A DNA stretch of 64,000 nt. Source: Bacteroidota bacterium. Its GTDB lineage: Bacteria > Bacteroidota > Bacteroidia > Bacteroidales > UBA10428. The notes beneath the pieces are model-generated. The model saw only the letters and a list, made by a program, of their open reading frames with translations, had not been told where the DNA came from and did no database searches. This document shows, piece after piece, positions 1-8,601 of this stretch (positions are counted from its first letter, which is position 1; each line of letters starts with the position of its first letter). The stretch is from assembly GCA_016699695.1 (NCBI GenBank), contig CP065006.1, forward strand, positions 1,426,001-1,490,000. The letters are read 5' to 3'. The position numbers and the translations under genes were made by a program.

Positions 1-3000
1 GCAATAATAACCAATGTTACCATTACAGTACCAACGGGCCAGAATCCCACCCAACTATTGCCCGGAGCGGTGTATACGCTCGAAATAGAGGGAACAGGCG
101 ACTATTATTATTGGGATATCCCTCAGGGTTTTGAACTAATCGACGATGGCACTCCTCATAACAATACCAATCAGATAAGGGTTCTTGACGAAGCAGCAGG
201 CTATCTGGATATTTACACCATAACTCTTACGGGCTGTTCAAGCCATGCATTCCGCTTTACCTTAAGCACTGCCAATGCCATATTGCCCCCCGAATATGTT
301 TCGGGCAATCTTACCATTTGCCAGGGCGACAGACTTACCCTTGCTGTAAGTGATGTAGGGGCTACAAACTATATCTGGACCTTGCCCAACAATGCCGTTT
401 CTACTACATCCCTGCCTTTGCTTGACATTTTGATTTCTACTCCCATGAAAGGCACGTTGAGTGTTGTGGCTACCAATGGAAACTACATCACCCCGCCTGG
501 TCTGATGGCAATTGAAATTCAGTCAATTAATTTAACCTCTCTTGGTTTTGTTGACGAAGAAGGACAATCCGTCAACGAAATCGAAATCTGCAATGGCGAT
601 GCTGGTAAACCTATCTTTTACCGCGACATACTTGCAAGTAGCTATTCATGGGAAATAAACGGTTCAGCAATACTTTTCTCACCGCGTTGGGAGCCCGGAT
701 TCGAAGGAAATCCCAATTATGAGCTCCGAAACCGCACATCGCCGGTCGATACCATGATGCCTGTAAACTGGGAATCGTGGCGGTGCCTCAACAATGGCAG
801 CGATGGTGGTTACATTATAGTTAATTCAATCAATGGTTGCGGAGGGGCGCATATTTCCGATTCGGTATATTACTATTGGAATGAGCCACTTTCAGCCTTT
901 GTTCCGGAATTTATTAATGCCCCCACATCATTGTGTGTTGGCTCTAGAGCTACTTTCGAAGTTAGCCCAATACCTGGCGCAAGCCAATACATCTGGAGCT
1001 TACCCAATGGCCTTCTGGCCAACAATATTGTAACCACAGTGCCGGGTATCACCGTCGATGTGGAAAACGGCACGGGAGGAATGGTGCAGGTATACGCCAT
1101 TGGCGAGGCCTGCGGTGGTAGCAACACTGTTCAGCAAACTACTGAAACTATCCAAATCTCTGGAGAAGCGATCGACTTCTACTTTATTGATCAACCCCTG
1201 GCTGCCTGCCCGGGAGACAGCCTGACTTATACTGTAAATGACATTGGTGCAGGGGCATATCAATGGTCGCTGCCTCCAGGAATGCGAACCACCTTGCTCG
1301 ACGACAGCGATACCGAAGGTATTTCTATCAGCGGAAGCTGGCAACAGGAAAACTGGGCACCTATGATTAATCAACAATTCAGTTTTGCCGATAATAATGC
1401 TGAAAGAAGCATCCGCTATACACCAGAATTACAATATACAGGTCTTTACAGGGTTTCTATATCATCTTATGTGAGATACAACAATGTAACTGATATGCCG
1501 GTTCGTATTCATCACCGCAATGGAACCGATCTTCAATTTATAAACAATACTTTGCCTCCTGAGGATGGAATCTGGCGGGCGCTGGGCGAATTCGAATTTG
1601 AAGCAGGAAACTCAGGCAATGTAGAGATTCTAACCCACACAAATGGTGGAGGCATTTCGATGGCAGATGCTGTTAAATTCGAAATTCTTCAAATTGCGGA
1701 TGATACTACTCTGACCCTTCCTGTGAATGGTGTGCAGGGCGGAGCAGTATGTGTTTTGGTGAATATGCCTCAGTGTGAATCGGAATATACAATTTGTACC
1801 GACCCGGTAAACTTGGGCGGAACGCTGGATACACCACAATTTATCCAGTTAGAAACTTCGGTGTGCGAAGGTCTGGAATATGCCTTTTCGGTAAACGATA
1901 TTGGTGCCGATACCTACACATGGCTCCTACCCGAAGGTTTAAGTATTAATGGAGCTATCGGTGAGGTAACCGCGCAGGGCAGAATAGTTAATATCTCCAT
2001 GGATAGCATGGTGACTGAACCAGTACATATTGGGGTTTACGGCGAACTTGGCTACTGCGATGTGCTTAGCGATACAAGCTACACCGACAGTATATTCTTC
2101 AATGGTACCGGATGTAGTATTTGCGACTCATTCCCGGCTAGTGTGTCAGGTTTTGAACTGATTCAACCTCAGATTTGTTCCGGATTGGGGTCAGTCATTC
2201 TTACGCTCGAAGGGGCTACTGACAACCAGGTGTACCTGATCGACTTTAATTACGATGCCACCATCGATGCCACCGGTGTTGTGCTGAACAACCGCATAAA
2301 CCTTGAGAACATCGAGCAGGGCACCACTTTTTCGGCAATGGTAATCACCGAAGCCATAACCCAATGCAGTATTTATTGGTCAGACACAGGCAGGGTTAAT
2401 ACTATTACCCCGGCTATTGTTGTCAGCGCCATGGTGAATCAACCCAATCAATGTGGAGAAGGAGGAGAATTGATCTTAAACTTAGAGGATGGTGTCGAGG
2501 GTGATAATTATATGGTTGACTGGAACAACGATGCCGTATGGGACGATACAACAACCCTAATTATCAATACACTGACCTACAATGATATTATGCCAGGTAC
2601 GTCTTTCGTGGATATCAGACTCATGCATACCCTCAATCAATGCGTATCAACTTATACTATTTCCGACACTATTCGTGAGCCTGAGGGTTTTATAATAACT
2701 TCGGCACAAAGCCACAGTCCTGAGCGATGCGACGAACAAGGATGGCTTGAGATAGATATACAAGGTGCATCCGAGGGCGATACATTCGATGTGTATTTAA
2801 GCAATACCGGAGAAACAAGCTATGAGGCCATCCTGCAAAACCAAACCCTAAACATCAGCCAACTTCCTGTCGGAAGTCAGATTGGTCCAATTGTAGTAAG
2901 TCATAGGACCAGTCTATGTAATGCTATTCATATTCAATATTTAACAATCGAGTCACCTGAAATGCCTCCAGTGGTATTGGAAAATCCCGGAAGCCTTTGC

Positions 3001-3999
3001 GAAAACAGTGCTCCGGTTATCCTTTCCCACGGCCAGCCCATAGGAGGAGTTTATACCCTAAACGGCGAAATGGTAAGCCAAATCGATCCATCGCTATATG
3101 AACCTGGCAACCACCTGCTGGTATATACCTTTACCGATACTAACAATTGTGTGGCATCCGATACCACTAGCCTGATCATTCACCCGCTCCCCGAAACGGG
3201 CATACAGGGTGAACAGATCTTGTGTCCGGGTCAAAGCGAGTCGAGTTATATGGCAGTGGAAGAAACAGGGAATAGTTATTTCTGGCAGGTTGTAAACGGT
3301 ACCGTTTTTCCTGACAATTCCCCTGAAGTTACTGTTGCCTGGAGCCCTACAGACAATGGCAGGATAGATTTACAGATTGTTAACAGCCTTACCGGATGCA
3401 GCGATTCTGTGTCCCTGCCCATATTTTTTATCGATACGGTGCCCCCTGAAATTCAGAATTGCATAGAGGAGGTAGAATTCGAAGCCACCTTCGACGATAG
3501 TTGGTATTACATACTCACCGAAGAAGATGTGGTTCTTATACCTAACGCCCAGGATGCCTGCTCCGATAATGATTTAGATCTGTATTTTTCGGTCAACGGG
3601 CATGACTCTGTACCGGTTTCAGAACTGGTCGGATACAGATTGGAATTAGAAGCCCATCAGCAGATTATCTGGATAGCGATGGATCACTCACAGAACATCT
3701 CTAGCTGTGTAACAGATATTCAGTACACAATTAACACAAGCCCACCCTCTGCCTTCTCACCTAACGGAGATGGGGTTAATGATATCTGGCAGATGGATTT
3801 CCTGCTCACCTATCCTAATGCAGTGGTAAAAGTATTCGATCGCTGGGGACTGCTTGTCTACCAAAGCGAAAGTGGTTATCCTGAACCGTGGAACGGTATG
3901 CAAAATGGCAAAGTATTACCGGTTTCGACTTATTATTATATCATCGACCTGGGCAATGGCAGCAGCCTTTTAAAGGGTTACTTAAACATTCTGTACTAA
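1..3999 (+). CDS. Giant T9SS adhesin with PKD-like repeats and gliding-type C-terminal domain (5' end outside window)
   Basis: The reading frame is open from the first base of the window, so this is the last 1332 residues of a longer protein. At least five PKD-like repeats are visible, each starting with a Cys (ICQGD, LCVGS, ACPGD, VCEGL, LCPGQ) and running to a YxWxLP-type strand. Between repeats, at about residues 445-563, lies a stretch resembling the golvesin C-terminal/Xly-type carbohydrate-binding domain (YTGLYRVSISS, GNSGNVEIL, MADAVKFEI). The last ~85 residues (SAFSPNGDGVNDIW, then VFDRWGLLVY, then PVSTYYYIIDL) are the gliding motility-associated C-terminal domain, a type B T9SS sorting signal. 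The product is therefore expected to cross the outer membrane by T9SS and stay at the surface. It lies 11 bp upstream of a PorP/SprF gene, the usual partner of this class of cargo (as SprB with SprF). Confidence 0.9.
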   Translation, partial: AIITNVTITVPTGQNPTQLLPGAVYTLEIEGTGDYYYWDIPQGFELIDDGTPHNNTNQIRVLDEAAGYLDIYTITLTGCSSHAFRFTLSTANAILPPEYVSGNLTICQGDRLTLAVSDVGATNYIWTLPNNAVSTTSLPLLDILISTPMKGTLSVVATNGNYITPPGLMAIEIQSINLTSLGFVDEEGQSVNEIEICNGDAGKPIFYRDILASSYSWEINGSAILFSPRWEPGFEGNPNYELRNRTSPVDTMMPVNWESWRCLNNGSDGGYIIVNSINGCGGAHISDSVYYYWNEPLSAFVPEFINAPTSLCVGSRATFEVSPIPGASQYIWSLPNGLLANNIVTTVPGITVDVENGTGGMVQVYAIGEACGGSNTVQQTTETIQISGEAIDFYFIDQPLAACPGDSLTYTVNDIGAGAYQWSLPPGMRTTLLDDSDTEGISISGSWQQENWAPMINQQFSFADNNAERSIRYTPELQYTGLYRVSISSYVRYNNVTDMPVRIHHRNGTDLQFINNTLPPEDGIWRALGEFEFEAGNSGNVEILTHTNGGGISMADAVKFEILQIADDTTLTLPVNGVQGGAVCVLVNMPQCESEYTICTDPVNLGGTLDTPQFIQLETSVCEGLEYAFSVNDIGADTYTWLLPEGLSINGAIGEVTAQGRIVNISMDSMVTEPVHIGVYGELGYCDVLSDTSYTDSIFFNGTGCSICDSFPASVSGFELIQPQICSGLGSVILTLEGATDNQVYLIDFNYDATIDATGVVLNNRINLENIEQGTTFSAMVITEAITQCSIYWSDTGRVNTITPAIVVSAMVNQPNQCGEGGELILNLEDGVEGDNYMVDWNNDAVWDDTTTLIINTLTYNDIMPGTSFVDIRLMHTLNQCVSTYTISDTIREPEGFIITSAQSHSPERCDEQGWLEIDIQGASEGDTFDVYLSNTGETSYEAILQNQTLNISQLPVGSQIGPIVVSHRTSLCNAIHIQYLTIESPEMPPVVLENPGSLCENSAPVILSHGQPIGGVYTLNGEMVSQIDPSLYEPGNHLLVYTFTDTNNCVASDTTSLIIHPLPETGIQGEQILCPGQSESSYMAVEETGNSYFWQVVNGTVFPDNSPEVTVAWSPTDNGRIDLQIVNSLTGCSDSVSLPIFFIDTVPPEIQNCIEEVEFEATFDDSWYYILTEEDVVLIPNAQDACSDNDLDLYFSVNGHDSVPVSELVGYRLELEAHQQIIWIAMDHSQNISSCVTDIQYTINTSPPSAFSPNGDGVNDIWQMDFLLTYPNAVVKVFDRWGLLVYQSESGYPEPWNGMQNGKVLPVSTYYYIIDLGNGSSLLKGYLNILY

Positions 4000-4010
4000 T
4001 TAAAACAGTT

Positions 4011-5093
4011 ATGAATTTTACACAAAAGATACGCGGTCAATTTCTCTGGTCGAATAGTTTTCCATTGAAAACACTCTTTATGAGTCTATTCATATCAGGT
4101 TTCGTTTGCGGAAATATAGGCTGCCAGGAAGTTCCCCGCTTTAGCCAGTATATGATGAACGAATTTACCATTAATCCGGCTGTTGCCGGCGACGATGGCA
4201 TGTCGACCTTTACAGCAATGGCAAGAAATGAATGGTTTAACCTTGGGAATGAAATGCGCACACCCCGAAATTTTTGCGCAAGTGCCCAGACAAGAATTTT
4301 AAAAAGTAAAACACAGGTTGTGAAAGGTAGGTCTCAGAACCGGATAAAAAGCGGCTCGAACGGCAGGCTGGGATTCGGTGGCGTTGTTTTCGCCGACAAT
4401 AGCGGTGCATTAAGTACTTTAACAGGGCAATTGGCCTATGCCTATCATATTCCGATGCAAGCCTCGCAATTATCATTTGGCCTTTCGGGTACGATAAGTC
4501 AGATCAGCTACAATGCTGCCTACCTCGATTTTTATGACAACACCAACGAACCCATGCTGGTAGTAGCCAACTCCCCAACCTATATACCCGATTTCAATGC
4601 GGGTATCAACTTTATGAATTCACACTATCATCTCGGTCTTTCGGTCCAGCAAATTTTACAATCACCTGTAATGTTCGGCAACTCGGAAATTAATTACAAA
4701 TCGACTGATCTTGGATTTCGCCGAAGCTGGAATTTGCTTGGAGCTGCCTATCTATCTCTTGAATCAAATCGCAACTGGCAAATCGAACCCTCATTCTGGT
4801 TAAAAATGCACGACTTTATTCGCATTGGTGGCGATAAAAAATCTCCAGCTGCGCAACTTGACCTTTCTTTAAAAATGTTCTATGAGTCGAGAATATGGGC
4901 CGGACTATCTTATCGAACCGTATCAGATATTGTGTTAATGGGAGGGTTCAGGATAAATAAAATATACTTTTCATATGCATTCGACTATGGCTTCAATGAG
5001 TTGTCTGCAGCAACATATGGTTCACATGAAATCTCTTTTTCAGTCAAAACAGGCGATCAGGCACGCCGTTATAGATGGATGGAAAGGTATTAG
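4011..5093 (+). CDS. PorP/SprF family type IX secretion membrane protein
   Basis: This is a 360-residue outer-membrane beta-barrel protein of the PorP/SprF family. The family signature near the N-terminus is clear: PRFSQYMMNEFTINPAVAGDDG, followed by alternating amphipathic strands and the usual GFGGVVFADNSG and AYHIPMQASQLSFGLSG segments. Members partner with T9SS cargo carrying a type B C-terminal domain and help anchor or secrete it; the cargo gene directly upstream fits this. The chosen start at 4011 gives an N-terminus with a hydrophobic signal (TLFMSLFISGFVCG). An ATG at 4080 would give a shorter signal and is possible. The frame is open further upstream to 3888, but that would overlap the adhesin by over 100 bp and is unlikely. 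Confidence 0.9.
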   Translation: MNFTQKIRGQFLWSNSFPLKTLFMSLFISGFVCGNIGCQEVPRFSQYMMNEFTINPAVAGDDGMSTFTAMARNEWFNLGNEMRTPRNFCASAQTRILKSKTQVVKGRSQNRIKSGSNGRLGFGGVVFADNSGALSTLTGQLAYAYHIPMQASQLSFGLSGTISQISYNAAYLDFYDNTNEPMLVVANSPTYIPDFNAGINFMNSHYHLGLSVQQILQSPVMFGNSEINYKSTDLGFRRSWNLLGAAYLSLESNRNWQIEPSFWLKMHDFIRIGGDKKSPAAQLDLSLKMFYESRIWAGLSYRTVSDIVLMGGFRINKIYFSYAFDYGFNELSAATYGSHEISFSVKTGDQARRYRWMERY

Positions 5094-5199
5094 ATCATCT
5101 CTAATTTTGCGGGTCAATGACTCCATCTGCAAATTTGAAACTCCTTTCTGGTATGAATTGTTTTTCTGAATAGGAAACAAAATTCTTTCAATAAACACT

Positions 5200-5207
5200 T
5201 ACTTTTG
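5200..5207 (+). promoter_or_regulatory. Bacteroidota -7 promoter element upstream of the PhnA-domain gene
   Basis: TACTTTTG matches the Bacteroidota -7 consensus TAnnTTTG, 20 bp before the start codon at 5227. No good TTTG -33 element is seen at the usual spacing, so this is a half-supported promoter. Confidence 0.4.
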
Positions 5208-5226
5208 CAGTTCGATAAAAAAAACC

Positions 5227-5808
5227 ATGAGTATAGAAAAAGAACTGCAAACCCGAAGCGGGTTGAAATGCGAATTGTGCAATGCCACAGACAATTTAAG
5301 TGTTTATGAGGTTAGCCCGGCTACCAAAAAAAGTGCCGATACCTGTGCCATGCTTTGCAGCAACTGTAGCAGCCAGATCGATTCTTCCGAAACCCCGGAT
5401 GGTAACCATTGGCGCTGCCTGAACGATAGCATGTGGAGCCAGGTGCCTGCTGTGCAGGTACTGGCCTGGCGTATGCTTAACAGGCTCCGTGCCGAAGGCT
5501 GGCCTCAGGATCTGCTCGATATGCTCTACCTCGATGAGGATACCTTGACTTGGGCGAAGGCTTCAGGTGATTTTTCTGCTGACGAGGACAAAGTAAGCCA
5601 TATCGACAGCAACGGGGTTACACTGCAGCAGGGCGATACCGTAGTGCTGATAAAAGATCTGGACGTAAAAGGTGCCAGCTTTACCGCCAAACGGGGCACA
5701 GCGGTACGCAACATTTCGCTGGTGCACGATAACCCGGAGCAAATCGAAGGCCGGGTCAATGGCCAGCAAATTGTTATCCTTACCAAATTTGTGAAGAAAA
5801 CAAACTAA
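5227..5808 (+). CDS. PhnA-domain zinc-ribbon protein
   Basis: This 193-residue protein has an N-terminal zinc ribbon (Cys15 and Cys18 in KCELC, and a second pair in CSNC near residue 43). A helical middle contains WRMLNRLRAEGWPQDLLDMLYLDE. The C-terminal ~70 residues form the small SH3-like PhnA domain (GVTLQQGDTVVLIKDLDVKG, then KRGTAVRNISL). PhnA proteins were named for linkage to the E. coli phosphonate region, but their biochemical role is not established, and no phosphonate gene is nearby. It is monocistronic, has its own -7 element, and ends before a bidirectional terminator. It is a cytoplasmic protein and the assignment is to the family only. Confidence 0.85.
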   Translation: MSIEKELQTRSGLKCELCNATDNLSVYEVSPATKKSADTCAMLCSNCSSQIDSSETPDGNHWRCLNDSMWSQVPAVQVLAWRMLNRLRAEGWPQDLLDMLYLDEDTLTWAKASGDFSADEDKVSHIDSNGVTLQQGDTVVLIKDLDVKGASFTAKRGTAVRNISLVHDNPEQIEGRVNGQQIVILTKFVKKTN

Positions 5809-5851
5809 GTAGAAGAAAAATAATGAAGTGAATTGGAAAATATTGAAGCTA

Positions 5852-5890
5852 AAAAAAGGCTGTCCACACCGGACAGCCTTTTGCTTTTTA
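5852..5890. terminator. Bidirectional terminator between PhnA gene and ahcY
   Basis: A perfect 10-bp stem (5856-5865 with 5871-5880) and 5-nt loop is preceded by an A run and followed by a T-rich stretch. It can therefore terminate the plus-strand PhnA gene and the minus-strand ribF-ahcY operon, which converge here. Confidence 0.85.
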
Positions 5891-5903
5891 CACTAAAAAA
5901 CCA

Positions 5904-7388
5904 CTAATACCTATAATGTTCAGGCTTGTAAGGGCCTTCGACTTTTACACCTATGTAATCGGCTTGTTGTTTGGTAAGCACTGTAAGCTCTACACCCAAT
6001 TTGGCAAGATGCAAACGGGCTACTTTTTCATCCAGAATTTTTGGCAAGGTATATACTTGTCCGTTTTTATAGTCGATGCCCGAAAGGGTAGCTTGTTTTT
6101 GTGCATTTTTCCAGAGATCGATCTGAGCAATGGTTTGGTTGGTAAAACTGGCACTCATCACAAAGCTGGGGTGGCCAGTGGCACATCCGAGATTGAGCAG
6201 GCGGCCTTCGGCTAAAACAAGCACACTGTGTCCATCGGGGAATATCCACTCGTCGTATTGTGGTTTGATGTTGCGGGTTTTAATACCGGGCACCTTTTTC
6301 AGACCGGCCATATTTATTTCGTTATCAAAGTGCCCGATGTTGCCAACAATAGCACGGTGCTTCATTTTGGCCATGTGTTCAGACGTAATGATATCAAAGT
6401 TTCCGGTAGTGGTAATAAAAATATCGGCCGAAGACAAAACGCTTTCAAGTTTTTTTACTTCGTAGCCTTCCATGCTGGCTTGCAGGGCACAAATAGGATC
6501 AATTTCGGTAATCACTACGCGTGCTCCCTGGCCACGCAGGGATTGGGCACATCCTTTACCCACATCTCCATAACCGCATACTACAGCCATTTTACCCGAC
6601 ATCATTACATCGGTGGCACGGTTTAAGCCATCCACTAAAGAGTGACGGCAACCATAAAGGTTATCGAATTTCGACTTGGTAACCGAATCGTTTACATTGA
6701 TAGCCGGAAATGGCAATGTACCATTTTTCGACATCTCGTAAAGACGGTGAACTCCTGTAGTGGTTTCTTCCGATACGCCTTTTATCGAGTCGCGGGTTTT
6801 TCTCCATCGGTCGGGGCTCTCTGATTTCACACGATGAAGCGTTTCCAATATTACACCCCACTCTTCAGAATCTTTTTCAGAATTAAAAGCGGGTATGCCT
6901 TTGGTTTCAAATTCTGCACCTTTAATCACCATCATGGTAGCATCGCCGCCATCGTCGAGAATCAGGTTAGGGTAACCACCATCGGGCCATTGCAATGCCT
7001 GCTCGGTACACCACCAGTATTCGTCTAATGTCTCGCCTTTCCAGGCATACACAGCAACACCAGTTGGATTCTCAGATGTGCCATTCTTACCCACCGCCAC
7101 AGCAGCGGCAGCATGGTCCTGTGTCGAAAATATATTACAACTTACCCATCTTACATCGGCACCCAGTTCCACAAGGGTTTCAATGAGCACTGCAGTTTGT
7201 ACGGTCATGTGCAAACTACCCATAATCCGGGCTCCTTTCAGTGGCTTTTGTTTTCCATACTCCTCGCGCAAAGCCATAAGGCCAGGCATTTCGGTCTCGG
7301 CTAATTCAATTTCTTTCCGTCCCCAGTCGGCCAGATTGATGTCGGCCACTTTGTAGGTAATTCTCTCTGTCAATGTTGTGTTTCCCAT
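5904..7388 (-). CDS. ahcY: Adenosylhomocysteinase
   Basis: This enzyme hydrolyses S-adenosylhomocysteine to adenosine and homocysteine, removing the product inhibitor of methyltransferases. The 494-residue length fits the long bacterial form. Diagnostic segments are all present: the substrate-binding region with CNIFSTQDHAAAAVAV, the NAD-binding Rossmann motif VVCGYGDVGKGCAQSLRGQG, EIDPICALQA, and the conserved C-terminus ending PYKPEHYRY. It follows ribF on the same strand with an 8-bp gap, so the two are almost certainly co-transcribed. Because ribF lies directly upstream, there is no room for a SAH or SAM riboswitch at this gene itself. Two CheR methyltransferases in the same window are among the many possible sources of SAH. 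Confidence 0.98.
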   Translation of the reverse strand: MGNTTLTERITYKVADINLADWGRKEIELAETEMPGLMALREEYGKQKPLKGARIMGSLHMTVQTAVLIETLVELGADVRWVSCNIFSTQDHAAAAVAVGKNGTSENPTGVAVYAWKGETLDEYWWCTEQALQWPDGGYPNLILDDGGDATMMVIKGAEFETKGIPAFNSEKDSEEWGVILETLHRVKSESPDRWRKTRDSIKGVSEETTTGVHRLYEMSKNGTLPFPAINVNDSVTKSKFDNLYGCRHSLVDGLNRATDVMMSGKMAVVCGYGDVGKGCAQSLRGQGARVVITEIDPICALQASMEGYEVKKLESVLSSADIFITTTGNFDIITSEHMAKMKHRAIVGNIGHFDNEINMAGLKKVPGIKTRNIKPQYDEWIFPDGHSVLVLAEGRLLNLGCATGHPSFVMSASFTNQTIAQIDLWKNAQKQATLSGIDYKNGQVYTLPKILDEKVARLHLAKLGVELTVLTKQQADYIGVKVEGPYKPEHYRY

Positions 7389-7396
7389 TTCTAATT

Positions 7397-8335
7397 TTAA
7401 TGCTTTTTCTTATTGAAGTAATTTAAAATTTCTATACGATCTGTTTCAATTTGTTTCTTTAAGAGATCGAGGTTTTCGAATTTTTTCTCGGCTCTGATAC
7501 GCTTAAAGAAATGCAAAGTTAAATGTTTGTCATACAAATCTTGTTCTAAATCGAAAAAGTTTGCCTCCATTACCTTGTGCCCACGGTTATCAACAGTAGG
7601 ACGGGTACCAATGTTCAACATACCTTTAAAAAGCTTTCCATCAATGTTGGTTTCGATGGCGTAAACCCCTTCGGCTGGCAGCAGTTTGTAGATTTCGGGC
7701 AACTCAATATTGGCGGTCGGAAAACCCATTGCCCTACCAAGTTTATTTCCATGTATCACATTGCCCGAAACAGTATATGGGTAACCAAGCATAAGGTTGG
7801 CATGCTCCAGGTCGCCATGTAAAATAAATTGTCTAATGCGCGAAGAACTTACTCCCTCGCCATCGATTTCAATCTTCTGAAGTTGTTCGGTTGTAAAACC
7901 AGCTTGCTGGCCATAATTGCACAAACTCTCATAACTACCTTGCCGGTCTTTTCCGAAGTGATGATTAAACCCAACAACCAGGTGCCGTACCCGAAGTTTT
8001 TCTACCAACACACGGTGAATAAACACATCGTAAGGCAAGGCTGCAAATTCTGCTGAAAAGGGTATTAACAAAACCTGGTCAATGCCTGAATGCTCAAGCC
8101 TTAACAACTTCTCTTCCAAAGTAGAAAGCAACTGAAGACCAGCAGCATCTTTGTTTAAAACGTATCGGGGGTGGGGCCAAAGTGTAACAAGCGTGCTCAA
8201 GGTTTGATACTTTTTCTTTATTTCGTCAAGCCTTCGGATAATTTGCTGATGCGCCAGGTGCACGCCATCGAAAATACCAATGGTTGCCACTGTATGTAGG
8301 GGTATTTCGGCCGACAAATCTTTATAAAGCTTCAA
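7397..8335 (-). CDS. ribF: Bifunctional riboflavin kinase / FAD synthetase
   Basis: RibF makes FMN from riboflavin and ATP and then FAD from FMN. The 312-residue protein has the two expected domains. The N-terminal FAD synthetase nucleotidyltransferase carries TIGIFDGVHLAHQQII at residues ~18-33, and SSSRIRQFI is the conserved ISST/SSR-type motif. The C-terminal flavokinase contains GNVIHGNKLGRAMGFPTANI. It is the first gene of a ribF-ahcY operon with a -7 element about 30 bp upstream. No FMN riboswitch (RFN element) can be recognised in the short leader. Confidence 0.97.
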   Translation of the reverse strand: MKLYKDLSAEIPLHTVATIGIFDGVHLAHQQIIRRLDEIKKKYQTLSTLVTLWPHPRYVLNKDAAGLQLLSTLEEKLLRLEHSGIDQVLLIPFSAEFAALPYDVFIHRVLVEKLRVRHLVVGFNHHFGKDRQGSYESLCNYGQQAGFTTEQLQKIEIDGEGVSSSRIRQFILHGDLEHANLMLGYPYTVSGNVIHGNKLGRAMGFPTANIELPEIYKLLPAEGVYAIETNIDGKLFKGMLNIGTRPTVDNRGHKVMEANFFDLEQDLYDKHLTLHFFKRIRAEKKFENLDLLKKQIETDRIEILNYFNKKKH

Positions 8336-8360
8336 CCTGAAGTGTTTTTTCTTGAATGTG

Positions 8361-8368
8361 CAAATTTA
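8361..8368 (-). promoter_or_regulatory. -7 element for ribF-ahcY
   Basis: Read on the minus strand, the sequence is TAAATTTG, a full match to TAnnTTTG, 25 bp before the ribF start codon. TTTG-like -33 candidates are present, but at non-ideal spacing. Confidence 0.45.
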
Positions 8369-8601
8369 GCAAAAAGAAGCAAAGGTCGGAATCAAATTGA
8401 AACCATAGATTTTTAAAGGTTGAAGAGTCGATTCCCTTTTTTTTTATTACGGCCGGAAATTATCCCTGCACATTCGCTATCTTTAAAGGCTAAAGCATCG
8501 AAATATGAAACCCACATGTTTTAGCTAACACAAACACATAAGTATTTATTTTACAAACATGTGTGGTTCCATCATTCCTTAATAATAAAAAAATAAAATT
8601 G

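Noticed and set aside
1000..1377. Antisense ORF of 125 residues inside the adhesin gene
   Set aside because: It lies wholly opposite a long conserved coding frame with recognisable domains and has no family features; treated as a shadow.
5117..5173. 18-codon ORF after a TAATTTTG element downstream of the PorP/SprF gene
   Set aside because: Too short, no conserved feature; the -7 match may be chance in AT-rich sequence.
5904..8335. SAM/SAH riboswitch before ahcY or FMN riboswitch before ribF
   Set aside because: ahcY follows ribF by 8 bp, and the short leader before ribF shows none of the conserved RFN core, so neither can be supported.
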